Below are positions 51,517-60,708 of a DNA stretch of 64,000 bases, one piece after another. Source of the DNA: Pseudomonas floridensis (GTDB lineage Bacteria > Pseudomonadota > Gammaproteobacteria > Pseudomonadales > Pseudomonadaceae); contig NZ_MUIO01000076.1 in the NCBI RefSeq assembly GCF_002087235.1, positions 1-64,000 of the forward strand, in the 5' to 3' direction. A model generated the notes under the pieces. That model was not told the origin of the DNA and ran no database searches. It saw nothing but the letters and a program-made list of their open reading frames with translations. Every line of letters begins with the position of its first letter. Within the stretch, counting starts at the first letter, position 1. The position numbers were made by a program, and so were the translations under genes.

Positions 51517-54500
51517 TCAACCAGGCTGGGGCGACAGTTCAGGCAGTTCCACCAGGTGCACTTCGATGTCCATGCGCAGACTGCCAATGGCCATTTCCAG
51601 TGCTGGCCAGCGCTCACGCGCATCCGATTCGGCTTCACGGCGGGCGCTGTCTTCCAGCGCCATACAGGCCCGGGCCAGTGGCAAGGCATCAATCAGACTG
51701 GCAGCGCCCTTGAGACGGTGCAGCGACGCAGTCAGGGTCGGCCAGTCCTGCGACCGAACCGCCATGGCCAGAGCAGAGCGCTCGTGTAAAAGGTTCTTCC
51801 ACAGTTCGGCCAGCAACCGCTGCATCTGCGGTTCGTTGGCCTGGGTCATGCGCTGCAGCGTGCGGATATCGAACGTCGGCTCGCGCACCAGTCTCGACAG
51901 TTCGTGGGACAGGCGCTCCAGCGACAAAGGCTTGATCAACAGACCGTCCATCCCCGACTGCTCACAACGTGGCCCTTCATCACTGAGGACGCTGGCCGTG
52001 CAACCGATCACCGGACACCGCTGACGCAACTCCTGGGCCTCAATGCGCCGGATGGCCTCTGTCAGCGCATAGCCGCTGATGCCAGGCATGTTGCAGTCGG
52101 TAATCACGGCATCGAATGCGCCGTCACGCCATACCTGCAAGGCGCTTTCGCCGCCATCGACAGGTACGACCTGATGACCGAGGAATTCCAGTTGCCGGGT
52201 GAGCACCATTCGGTTGGCGGACAGATCATCGACCACCAGCACGTGCAGGCTGCGCTGATCGACTGGCGGTTCGGCGCCATCGTGCTCCGGTGTAATGACA
52301 TGTTCGACACGGGCCAGCGGCACGTCAATGGTGATCCGCGTGCCGCTCCGCGGTTCACTGTGCAGGCTGATTTCGCCTTTCATCAGCTCGACCAGTTGCC
52401 GGGAAATACTCAGCCCCAGTCCCGTGCCGCCGTATCTTGCGGCCGTGTCGTCGCTGGCCTGCGTGAAGGGCTGGAAGACCTGCTGCTGACGCTCAGGTTC
52501 TATGCCGACTCCGGTGTCCTGAACGCAGATTCGCACTGGCACCGCAGAATCGGCTTCATCGATAGACTGATCGTCGAGCGCCTGCACGGTGAGCACTACC
52601 GAGCCTTGTCGGGTGAACTTCAATGCGTTGCCCACCACGTTGTGCAGGACCTGCCGCAGCCTCAACGGATCCAGCCAGTAATCGCCTTTGACATCCTCGG
52701 CAAGCTCCAGACGCAGCTCCAGACCTTTACTCCCCGCCTGCGCGGAAAACAGCTGGACGACGCCTTCGAGCAGTGTCTGCAACGACGTTACCGCCAGCGA
52801 CAGTTGCAGGCTGCCTGCCTCGATGCGGGCCAGATCCAGGCTGTCGCTGACCAGCACCACCAACTCCTGCGCCGAGCGGTGCGCCACTTTCAACGCCTCA
52901 GACGGCGCCTGCCCGAGACGCAACGCCTGCTCACACTCAAGCTCCAGCAGACCGATGATTGCCCCCATCGGCGTACGGATCTCATGGCTCATGGCGGCCA
53001 GAAAGGCACTCTTCGCCTCGCTCGCCTGATCGGCCTGACGCAACGCATCCTCTAGCTGCTGTTCCAGACGCTTGCGCTCGGTGATGTCGATCCAGCCGCC
53101 AAGCAGGCCTTGTAACTGACCATCGGCACCAAAGAACGGTACGGTCCATTGCCAGGCGTGCATACGCTTGCCGTGAAGCTCCATCGTGCGGTCCGCGAAG
53201 ATCGGCTGGTGATCCTCCAGCAGCCGTACGTAATCGGCGTGCATCTGCTCGGCCACCGTGCGGGGAATCAGGTCGACGTCCGTCAGCCTGCGGCCATTCA
53301 TCTGCTCGAAGCTGATGCCGAAGCTGTCCTCGTAACTGCGATTGCAGGAAATCAGCCGTCCTTTCAGGTCACGCACATAGATAGGATTGGGAATGCCATC
53401 GAGCAATGCGCGCTTGAACGCCAACTGATCACTCAGCTGGCGCTCTACTTTCAACCGCTGGCGAATCTGCACCTGCAACCTGCTGCTCCACACCAGTGAC
53501 ACCAGACCGGTCAACAGCGCCAGAATCACCACCCAGAACACCCAGTGCGGTATGCGGCTCCAGAGCGAGGGCTGAGGCAGTGTGGAGCCGAGCCATTTCA
53601 CCCGGATGGAACGCAACTCAGCGACGGGAAATTCTTCAAGCGCCTTGTTCAGGATGCCGAGCAACTCGGGTTGTGACTTGACCACCGAGAAGCGGTCCGG
53701 CGACCATTTGCCGTCAACACTGCGGGCGACTTTCAAGTGCCCTGACGGAAAAAGATAGGCCCCCGCCTCGTTCTGAATGGTCGCATCGGCCACCCCGCTC
53801 TCGACCATCGCCCGGGCCTGATCATAGGTACTGGTGAGCTTCAACTGGATCGAAGGGTACTCGCGCCTGATCTGGTCTTCGAGCGCATGACGGGCGGGCA
53901 AGGCAAGAACATGCCCTTCCAGACTGGAAAGCGACACGTTGGAAGAACTGTCGGAACGCACGACAAATACCCAGCTATTGCCGCCGAACGAATAGGTGAA
54001 GTCCAGAAACCGACGACGCTCGGGATTTTCTGCAAGCGTGGTGTTCATGTCCGCCAGCCCCGCACGAAGCGATTCGATACTCTGTTGCGTGGAAGGCACT
54101 TCACGGTGGATGAACTGCAGACCGGTCATGCGCGATATGCGCGCCAGCACATCGGCATTGAGTCCCACCCAGTGACCGTTCCGGTCCTTGTAGATATAGG
54201 GCGGATGCTGCGTGGTGGATACTGTCACGCTGGGGTGTTTCATTATCCAGCGGCGCTCGGCACCGGTGAGGCTGATTCTCTGGCCCGCCAGATCGGCTCC
54301 CAGCCCTACGGTCCAGCGCCCGGTGACTTCGCGGCGCACAGCCGGGTCGATACCGGCCAGCGCACGATCAATGAGGCCCAGCAGGCGTTGCTCCTGTTCA
54401 CGCACCGCGAACGCGAACCCCACCGGTGGTAACGCGCTTTCAAATTTGATCTGCAAACCCAGGTACGGTCGCAAGGCGATGTAGGAACGGGCAATGACCT

Positions 54501-55116
54501 CATTACCGATGAAGACGTCCGCTTCTCCCTGACTCAAGGCCTCAAGCGCACTGTACAGATTGGGGGCAATGATAATCTCGCTGTCCGGATACGTGCGGTG
54601 CACGACAGCGGAGTCGGCGTAACCGTCCAGCAGTACGACTTTTCGGTCAGCCAGGCTCAACGAAGGGCTGGCATCGTTGCCCCGGCCGACCACCACCGAA
54701 CGATCCGGCATGTACTCGGTGGAAAATGCCAGGCCTGCGACGCCACGCTCGAAGCCGTTGGCGCTGGTAAGCACATCGATAGTGCCTTTGCGCAGCGCCT
54801 CAATGGCTTCCTCACGCTGGGCAAAGCCGGTGACCTGCATCGATACGTTCAGTTGATCACCAACCAGGCCAAGGTAGTCGGCGCTGATGCCCTGGTAACG
54901 ATTGCGGTCGCTGGTGATATCGATGGGCTCGTAATCGGCGATGGCGATACCGACCCGAATGACCTTGCGCTGGTCGAGCCACTGGCGATCTGCCGTGTTC
55001 AGCGGCAGATCCGGGGAATTCAAAAAAGGGGCCGTCAGCGTGAACGGCAGACTCTGTGCAGCGCCTGCCCCCCGGGCACAGACAAGAATCAGCAGGAATA
55101 TCACCGCGCGTAGCAC
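51517..55116 (-). CDS. Unorthodox hybrid sensor kinase with two periplasmic SBP domains, RocS/BvgS-like
   Basis: A 1199-residue inner-membrane sensor. A signal peptide is followed by two family-3 solute-binding domains (about 40-265 and 280-500) and a TM near 535-557. Then come PAS (LDGIPNPIYVRDLKGR onward), HisKA with His711 in AMSHEIRTPMG, HATPase (NVVGNALKFT, DTGVGIEP, GGTGLGLSISRQL), a receiver with Asp1007 in ITDCNMPG, and HPt with His1133 in LHRLKGAAS. This His-Asp-His layout is that of BvgS and RocS1. The start is GTG at 55116 with GGAGG 5 bases upstream; a longer frame upstream lacks a signal peptide at its start. It is co-oriented with the REC-EAL gene. Predicted to feed both neighbouring regulators. 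Confidence 0.9.
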   Translation of the reverse strand: MLRAVIFLLILVCARGAGAAQSLPFTLTAPFLNSPDLPLNTADRQWLDQRKVIRVGIAIADYEPIDITSDRNRYQGISADYLGLVGDQLNVSMQVTGFAQREEAIEALRKGTIDVLTSANGFERGVAGLAFSTEYMPDRSVVVGRGNDASPSLSLADRKVVLLDGYADSAVVHRTYPDSEIIIAPNLYSALEALSQGEADVFIGNEVIARSYIALRPYLGLQIKFESALPPVGFAFAVREQEQRLLGLIDRALAGIDPAVRREVTGRWTVGLGADLAGQRISLTGAERRWIMKHPSVTVSTTQHPPYIYKDRNGHWVGLNADVLARISRMTGLQFIHREVPSTQQSIESLRAGLADMNTTLAENPERRRFLDFTYSFGGNSWVFVVRSDSSSNVSLSSLEGHVLALPARHALEDQIRREYPSIQLKLTSTYDQARAMVESGVADATIQNEAGAYLFPSGHLKVARSVDGKWSPDRFSVVKSQPELLGILNKALEEFPVAELRSIRVKWLGSTLPQPSLWSRIPHWVFWVVILALLTGLVSLVWSSRLQVQIRQRLKVERQLSDQLAFKRALLDGIPNPIYVRDLKGRLISCNRSYEDSFGISFEQMNGRRLTDVDLIPRTVAEQMHADYVRLLEDHQPIFADRTMELHGKRMHAWQWTVPFFGADGQLQGLLGGWIDITERKRLEQQLEDALRQADQASEAKSAFLAAMSHEIRTPMGAIIGLLELECEQALRLGQAPSEALKVAHRSAQELVVLVSDSLDLARIEAGSLQLSLAVTSLQTLLEGVVQLFSAQAGSKGLELRLELAEDVKGDYWLDPLRLRQVLHNVVGNALKFTRQGSVVLTVQALDDQSIDEADSAVPVRICVQDTGVGIEPERQQQVFQPFTQASDDTAARYGGTGLGLSISRQLVELMKGEISLHSEPRSGTRITIDVPLARVEHVITPEHDGAEPPVDQRSLHVLVVDDLSANRMVLTRQLEFLGHQVVPVDGGESALQVWRDGAFDAVITDCNMPGISGYALTEAIRRIEAQELRQRCPVIGCTASVLSDEGPRCEQSGMDGLLIKPLSLERLSHELSRLVREPTFDIRTLQRMTQANEPQMQRLLAELWKNLLHERSALAMAVRSQDWPTLTASLHRLKGAASLIDALPLARACMALEDSARREAESDARERWPALEMAIGSLRMDIEVHLVELPELSPQPG

Positions 55117-55235
55117 GCGATCCTCCACCCTGTTGCCTGTCACCCTGACATAACCTTGCGTACTTGCTTGCTTCACAACGACTGACTCATCTGTATGGAC
55201 TGAAGACCTCCGAAGTTTGGCATGTAGAAACGAGA

Positions 55236-55257
55236 AGGCCCGCTGAAGAGCGGGCCT
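55236..55257 (-). terminator. Terminator of thrC
   Basis: AGGCCCGCT (55236-55244), a GAAG loop and AGCGGGCCT (55249-55257) make a perfect 9-bp stem just past the thrC stop on the minus strand, followed by a pyrimidine-rich TCTCGTTTC tract. Confidence 0.75.
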
Positions 55258-55280
55258 AAAGTTGTTACACAACGATTCGG

Positions 55281-56690
55281 TCAGAGCGGTTTTCCGCGAT
55301 TGCCATGCTGACTGACGAACGCCTGTATGGCTTTCAGGTCATTTGGCAGAACGGTGCAACGCTCGTCACGCTCGAAAAGATCAGACATATGTGCAGGGAG
55401 CTCTAGCGCTTTTCCTACACCAGCCTTTTCAACGGCTTCCGGGAACTTGACCGGATGGGCCGTGCCGAGAATCACCATTGGTGTGTCCAGGCTGCGACGG
55501 CATTCGCGTGCGGCCCTGACACCGATGGCGGTGTGCGGATCAAGCAATTCACCGGTTTTGGCGAACACGTCGGCAATGGTTTCGCAGGTCTGCTCGTCAC
55601 TGACCGCCAGCGAGTCGAACAGTTTGCGTACTTCGGTCCAGCGCTCTTCATCGACGCTGACGCCGCCACCGTGCCGGAAGTTGCTCATCAGCTCGGCAAT
55701 CGCCGACCCATTGCGACCGTGCATGTCGAACAGCAGGCGCTCGAAATTCGACGACACCATAATGTCCATCGATGGCGACAGCGTAGCGTGCAGGGTTTCC
55801 TTGACGTACTGATTGCCGCTCATGAAGCGGTGCAGGATGTCGTTGCGGTTGGTGGCCACGATCAACTGATTGATCGGCAAGCCCATGTTGCGCGCCAGGT
55901 AACCGGCGAAAATGTCGCCGAAGTTGCCGGTCGGCACCGAGAACGACACCGAACGCGCCGGTCCGCCAAGCTGCAGCGAGGCATGGAAGTAATAGACGAT
56001 CTGGGCCATGATCCGCGCCCAGTTGATCGAGTTGACCGCAACCAGACGCGTGCCTTTCAGGAAACTCTGATCGGCGAAGCTGGCCTTGACCATTTCCTGG
56101 CAGTCGTCGAAGTTGCCTTCCACGGCGATGTTATGGATGTTGTCGCCAAAAATGGTGGTCATCTGACGACGCTGTACGTCCGACACACGATTGTTCGGGT
56201 GCAGGATGAAGATATCGACATTGTCACAACGGCGGCAGCCCTCAATGGCCGCCGAGCCGGTATCGCCCGACGTAGCGCCGATGATGACCACTCGTTCGCC
56301 ACGTTTGGCCAACACATAGTCCAGCAGACGTCCCAGCAGTTGCAGCGCAAAATCCTTGAACGCCAGTGTCGGGCCATGGAACAGCTCAAGCACCCATTCG
56401 TTGCCGTTCAATTGGCGCAGCGGCGCAATGGCACTGTGAGCGAAGACGCCGTAGGTTTCTTCCAGAATCTGCTTGAAGTCGGCATCCGGAATGCTGCCGG
56501 TCACGAACGGGCGCATTACCCGGAAAGCCAGTTCGTGGTACGGCAGGCCGGCCCAGGAAGCGATCTCTTCCTGAGTGAAGCGCGGCAGATTTTCCGGCAC
56601 ATACAGGCCGCCATCGGTGGCCAGACCAGCCAGCAGCACATCTTCGAAATTCAGCGCAGGCGCTTGGCCGCGAGTACTGATATAGCGCAT
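55281..56690 (-). CDS. thrC: Threonine synthase
   Basis: A 469-residue PLP enzyme converting O-phosphohomoserine to threonine. The PLP lysine lies in HGPTLAFKDFALQLLG, the phosphate-binding loop in GATSGDTGSAAIEG, and VPTGNFGDIFAGY is typical of the long bacterial form. The ATG at 56690 (MRYISTRGQAPAL) is the family start; the upstream ATG adds 12 residues that do not fit. It follows hom by 63 bases in the expected hom-thrC operon. Confidence 0.97.
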   Translation of the reverse strand: MRYISTRGQAPALNFEDVLLAGLATDGGLYVPENLPRFTQEEIASWAGLPYHELAFRVMRPFVTGSIPDADFKQILEETYGVFAHSAIAPLRQLNGNEWVLELFHGPTLAFKDFALQLLGRLLDYVLAKRGERVVIIGATSGDTGSAAIEGCRRCDNVDIFILHPNNRVSDVQRRQMTTIFGDNIHNIAVEGNFDDCQEMVKASFADQSFLKGTRLVAVNSINWARIMAQIVYYFHASLQLGGPARSVSFSVPTGNFGDIFAGYLARNMGLPINQLIVATNRNDILHRFMSGNQYVKETLHATLSPSMDIMVSSNFERLLFDMHGRNGSAIAELMSNFRHGGGVSVDEERWTEVRKLFDSLAVSDEQTCETIADVFAKTGELLDPHTAIGVRAARECRRSLDTPMVILGTAHPVKFPEAVEKAGVGKALELPAHMSDLFERDERCTVLPNDLKAIQAFVSQHGNRGKPL

Positions 56691-56753
56691 GGAATCAAAC
56701 CTTTGGTTTGAGCGTCGAACCCGCAACCTGTCGTCGCGGCCTCGCAGCTTGAG

Positions 56754-58058
56754 TTAATTCAGGTGTTCAACACGGATACGAACCACGGGACCGACCACGT
56801 CCTGCAAGGCTTCAAGCGCTTCGATGGCGTCATTGATACGCTGCTCGATCACGCGATGCGTCAGCAGGATCATCGGCACCAGACCGTCATGCTCTTCGAC
56901 TTCCTTCTGCATGATCGATTCGATGTTGATGCCACGTTCTGACAGGATACTCGCCACCTGTGCCAGCACGCCCGGGTGATCCTTGGCCTGGATGCGCAGA
57001 TAGTAGGCGCTTTCGCAGGCTTCGATGGGCAGGATCGGATGAGCCGACAGCGAATCGGGCTGGAAGGCCAGATGCGGTACGCGGTTCTCCGGATCGGAGG
57101 TCATGGCACGCACTACGTCCACCAGATCGGCCACGACCGAGGAAGCGGTTGGCTCCATGCCTGCACCGGCACCGTAGAACAGGGTCGAACCTGATGCGTC
57201 GCCATTGACCATGACTGCGTTCATCACGCCGTTGACGTTGGCGATCAGACGATCGGCGGGGATCAGGGTCGGATGAACCCGCAACTCGATGCCCTGAGCG
57301 GTGCTGCGCGCAACGCCCAGATGCTTGATGCGATAGCCCAGCGCTTCGGCGTAGTTCACGTCGGCCGTTGTGAGTTTAGTAATGCCTTCGGTGTAGGCCT
57401 TGTCGAATTGCAGCGGGATACCGAATGCGATGGACGCCAGAATGGTCAGCTTGTGTGCGGCATCGATGCCTTCGACGTCGAACGTCGGATCGGCTTCGGC
57501 ATAGCCCAGCGCCTGGGCTTCGGCCAACACGTCCGGGAAGGTGCGGCCTTTTTCGCGCATTTCGGTGAGGATGAAATTGCCGGTGCCGTTGATGATGCCG
57601 GCTACCCAGTTGATACGGTTGGCCGACAGGCCTTCACGGATTGCCTTGATGACCGGGATGCCACCGGCGACAGCCGCTTCGAACGCCACGATGACACCCT
57701 TCTCGCGAGCCTTGGCGAAAATCTCGTTACCGTGAACGGCAATCAGCGCCTTGTTGGCAGTGACTACGTGCTTGCCATTCTCGATGGCCTTGAGCACCAG
57801 TTCGCGAGCGACGGTGTAGCCGCCGATCAGCTCGACGACGATGTCGATTTCAGGGTTGCTCGCCACGGCGAACACATCGCTGGTCGTAGGCGTACCGGCA
57901 ATCTGGCAGTTGGGGTTTGGTGTACGAACCGCAATTTGCGCGACTTCGATTCCACGCCCGGCACGGCGGGCAATCTCCTCGGCGTTACGCTTGAGTACGT
58001 TGAAAGTACCGCCACCGACAGTACCCAGCCCACATATGCCTACTTTGACCGGTTTCAC
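56754..58058 (-). CDS. hom: Homoserine dehydrogenase
   Basis: A 434-residue enzyme reducing aspartate semialdehyde to homoserine, at the branch to threonine and methionine. It has a Rossmann motif GICGLGTVGGG, the catalytic region VAGIINGTGNFILTEM, and the substrate loop YAEADPTFDVEGIDAAHKL. A C-terminal ACT domain (DHPGVLAQVASILSERGINI) should give threonine feedback inhibition. The start is GTG at 58058 with GGGGAG 7 bases upstream. The upstream 145 bp separate it from dsbC. Confidence 0.97.
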   Translation of the reverse strand: MKPVKVGICGLGTVGGGTFNVLKRNAEEIARRAGRGIEVAQIAVRTPNPNCQIAGTPTTSDVFAVASNPEIDIVVELIGGYTVARELVLKAIENGKHVVTANKALIAVHGNEIFAKAREKGVIVAFEAAVAGGIPVIKAIREGLSANRINWVAGIINGTGNFILTEMREKGRTFPDVLAEAQALGYAEADPTFDVEGIDAAHKLTILASIAFGIPLQFDKAYTEGITKLTTADVNYAEALGYRIKHLGVARSTAQGIELRVHPTLIPADRLIANVNGVMNAVMVNGDASGSTLFYGAGAGMEPTASSVVADLVDVVRAMTSDPENRVPHLAFQPDSLSAHPILPIEACESAYYLRIQAKDHPGVLAQVASILSERGINIESIMQKEVEEHDGLVPMILLTHRVIEQRINDAIEALEALQDVVGPVVRIRVEHLN

Positions 58059-58203
58059 TGATGAACTCCCCGAAAAACAGCCGATCCTGAATCGGCTGTG
58101 GAAAACAGTCACGTATCAACACGCGACTACACTTTAGCGAGACGGCGACGAAGCCGTCATGTCAGGCCGCAATGCGCGGCTGACGACCATGATCTCGCAG
58201 GAA

Positions 58204-58944
58204 CTATTTGGCGCCCAGCGCCAGCTTGGCCACCTGGGCTGCCGGCTGGTAACCCGGAATGACCTGACCATCAGCCAGCACGATCGCCGGCGTGCCGTTC
58301 ACCCCGATGGACTGACCCAGTTCATACTGTTGGGTCACCGGATTGTCGCACTTGGCGGCCTTGATATCCTTGCCATCGACCATGCGGTCCATGGCGCCTT
58401 TCCGGTCCTTGGAGCACCACACCGCCTGCAGTTGCTGATCGCCCGGCGAACCCAGCCCCTGACGCGGGAAAGCCAGGTAGCGCACTTCGACGCCCATTTT
58501 ATTCAGTTCGCCGACTTCTTCGTGCAGCTTATGGCAGTACGGGCAGGTGGTGTCCGTGAACACGGTGATGTGCGACTTGGTTTCACCAACAGCCGGGTAC
58601 ACCACCATTTCGGCGGTCGGGATGGCATTGATGGTTTTGGAAATGGCCAGACGCTCGGTCTTCTCGGTCAGGTTGACCGGCTTGCCGTTCTGAACCTGGA
58701 ACAGATAGCCCTGAACCACGAACTGCCCATCCGCACTGGCGTACAGAACGCGGCCGCCCTTGAGCTTGACCTCATAGAGGCCATTGAGCGGGCTCGGCGC
58801 GATACTTTCGACCGGCAGTTCCGACTGGAGCGTATCAAGGGTCTTGCGGATAGCCTGGTCGGCGGCTGCATCGGCCAGGGCAAAGGTACTAAAGGTGCCG
58901 GCCAATGCGACGACGGCGGCAACGAATATTTGGGGCAAGCGCAT
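58204..58944 (-). CDS. dsbC: Thiol:disulfide interchange protein DsbC
   Basis: A 246-residue periplasmic disulfide isomerase. After a signal peptide (cleaved near FALA) comes an N-terminal dimerisation domain and a thioredoxin-fold domain with active site CPYC in TDTTCPYCHKLH, and the cis-Pro loop GVNGTPAIVLADGQVIPGYQ. A second Cys pair (Cys in VWCSKD and KCDNP) is also typical of DsbC. The ATG at 58944 opens the signal peptide. It lies upstream of hom on the same strand, as in other pseudomonads. Confidence 0.95.
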   Translation of the reverse strand: MRLPQIFVAAVVALAGTFSTFALADAAADQAIRKTLDTLQSELPVESIAPSPLNGLYEVKLKGGRVLYASADGQFVVQGYLFQVQNGKPVNLTEKTERLAISKTINAIPTAEMVVYPAVGETKSHITVFTDTTCPYCHKLHEEVGELNKMGVEVRYLAFPRQGLGSPGDQQLQAVWCSKDRKGAMDRMVDGKDIKAAKCDNPVTQQYELGQSIGVNGTPAIVLADGQVIPGYQPAAQVAKLALGAK

Positions 58945-59139
58945 GAAAACTCCTATGACGGCGGACAGACGGGCCACTGCAAAAACAGGTGAGGCGAGCC
59001 TTGTTCTGCGAAACCGGCAAAGCCTATCACATAAGGCTTGAGAGGCCGACTCGCCGTCATCACTGCGGGCGATTTCTACGATGAATTACAGATTTTTCCG
59101 AGGCTGGACAGGGACGCTCCGGCACAGTAGCGAGCGGAG

Positions 59140-59171
59140 CTGCCTGTTGACCTGCTCATGTCGACAGGCAG
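59140..59171 (-). terminator. Hairpin downstream of the 59187 gene
   Basis: CTGCCTGTTGAC (59140-59151) and GTCGACAGGCAG (59160-59171) pair at 11 of 12 positions, 16 bases beyond the stop of the minus-strand gene. No strong T-run. It may terminate the unknown insert before dsbC. Confidence 0.5.
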
Positions 59172-59186
59172 TTCCCTGTTGCTGAC

Positions 59187-59801
59187 TCACTTTTCAATGC
59201 TTGAGCCGTCTGCGTCATACCGACTGAGTATGGTCAACTTGAACAACGCATCCTCGGAATCTTCGCGTGGCCTGGAAAAAAGCACGTCACCGGGTGGCGT
59301 TTTGCTCTTGGCTATCTGCATATTTCCATAACCCGGCCTGAGGCACTTCAAGTAGACAGACTGCACGGCGTCCGAATCGATTGAAAACTCACTGCCCCCG
59401 TCACCTTGTAGTGCGACAGGGTACGCAAACTCGGGAATTTTCGTTTTACCGATGCTGTATTCCTCACCGAAGCCCAGATAAGCCCAGTCGCTGGATTGCG
59501 ACTTCACACCATCAGGTATCGGAATCTCAGTCCAGTCAGTCGGTAGCGGAATTCCAGTCCAGTCATCACCTATCGGAATTTCAGTCCACTCTTTAGGCAT
59601 GCTGACCGTAAACGCCAAGACATAGGCGTCTTTTTCATAAGGACGAAAAAAGAATTCAATAGTCTGTCCACTCTCTGACTGAACCTGGAGACAATCATCC
59701 TCCTTACGCTGGCCATCAACGATCGTGTGAAACCCTAACGGGGTGTTATCGTGAAGCTCGAGCCTCGCTGTAAAACAACCTTTATAATTAACGTCAGGCA
59801 T
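59187..59801 (-). CDS. Hypothetical protein of a local paralogous family, with WTxIP repeats
   Basis: A 204-residue protein of unknown function, no signal peptide, probably beta-rich. A strong AAGGAGG precedes the ATG. It shares a layout with the 60041 gene: an N-terminal ARLELH segment, a FFRPYEKDAYVLAF segment (compare YFRPNDEGAYIME), and an end DALFKLTILSRYDADG. In the centre are three 9-residue units, WTEIPIGDD, WTGIPLPTD and WTEIPIPDG, at constant spacing. It lies in a stretch of reduced GC between dsbC and xerD, which are close neighbours in other pseudomonads, so it was probably acquired. No domain is recognised. Confidence 0.7.
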   Translation of the reverse strand: MPDVNYKGCFTARLELHDNTPLGFHTIVDGQRKEDDCLQVQSESGQTIEFFFRPYEKDAYVLAFTVSMPKEWTEIPIGDDWTGIPLPTDWTEIPIPDGVKSQSSDWAYLGFGEEYSIGKTKIPEFAYPVALQGDGGSEFSIDSDAVQSVYLKCLRPGYGNMQIAKSKTPPGDVLFSRPREDSEDALFKLTILSRYDADGSSIEK

Positions 59802-59850
59802 GTCATTTCCTCCTTGATATGAAGCATCACTGGCGGTGCATTTTAATTAC

Positions 59851-60060
59851 TCACTGAATTAAGACAGCGCCATCTTTTTTGTAGCGTTCGATTATCGTCA
59901 GCTTAAATTTCACAGCTGTACCGTAACCATCTCTCATCCACTCGAACCATCCTTTACCAAAAACCTCTTCATACTTAGAAGCTTGCATAAATCGATGACT
60001 AAGTGCCGACCTCAAGTTGACGTACTGAGCCTCCATAGAATCAATAGAAAAATAGGTTCT
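59851..60060 (-). pseudogene. Remnant C-terminus of a third paralogue
   Basis: A 61-codon frame (ATG at 60036) whose reading continues upstream without a start as RTYFSIDS before reaching a stop near 60075. YFSIDSMEAQYVNLRS matches EFSIDSDAVQSVYLKC of the 59187 product, and FKLTIIERYKKDG matches its FKLTILSRYDADG. So it is the C-terminal third of a relative that has lost its N-terminus, not a full gene. It overlaps the 3' end of the 60041 gene in another frame. Confidence 0.6.
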
Positions 60061-60586
60061 TATCGCAACGCTCTATCAGGGCAAGAAATGCTATCCCCGC
60101 ACGCCGGGTCCTGACAATCCATCCGTCATCTATGCCAATATACATCACCTTTTCAGAGTCCGGAGAAGAAATGACTGGGTCACCAAACACCTGATAAGTT
60201 GAACCAGAGGCCGGGTCGACATGCAAAGATATCGATTGACTTTCAGTCGCCTGCTCTTGGCACTCCATAATATAAGCACCCTCATCATTTGGCCGAAAAT
60301 AGACGTTCAACGGTTTACTCACCACTGAGTTAACACATAAAAAATCATGCACCTCAATAAGACCGTTGGCATCAAGCTTGGCAAACCCAAAATTGGCAAT
60401 ATATTCACGATTCGCTTCTTCGGATGGACTAATCGTCACATTTGAGCTGCTGTATTGAGGGACAGTAAGCCTTGCTAGCATGCGGCTTTTTTCTAACTGC
60501 ACAAGCTTGTTATTTTCCTCCGCCCCGGGATCAAACACATACTCAAGACGAGCAAGAAACGAACCCTCGCGACTATTACTGGCCAT
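60041..60586 (-). CDS. Hypothetical protein of the same local family
   Basis: A 181-residue protein of unknown function from the ATG at 60586, with AAGGAAG in front. No signal peptide or domain is recognised. It shares the order of segments with the 59187 product: ARLEYVF, PLNVYFRPNDEGAYIM, a SEKVMYIGIDDGW block and a FLALIERCDKN end. The last four residues (LFFY) read into the remnant that follows, which suggests that a recombination between tandem copies fused this gene to the tail of another. GC is clearly below that of the surrounding genes. Confidence 0.65.
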   Translation of the reverse strand: MASNSREGSFLARLEYVFDPGAEENNKLVQLEKSRMLARLTVPQYSSSNVTISPSEEANREYIANFGFAKLDANGLIEVHDFLCVNSVVSKPLNVYFRPNDEGAYIMECQEQATESQSISLHVDPASGSTYQVFGDPVISSPDSEKVMYIGIDDGWIVRTRRAGIAFLALIERCDKNLFFY

Positions 60587-60708
60587 ATTAATCTTCCTTG
60601 ATAAAAAAGGTTCTACCACTCAAGAATAGCCTATTGAAGACGTGATACACTCCAACCGTTAGACTGTTTTATAATGACCACACTAGTCCAATTACAACCA
60701 CCCGTTAG

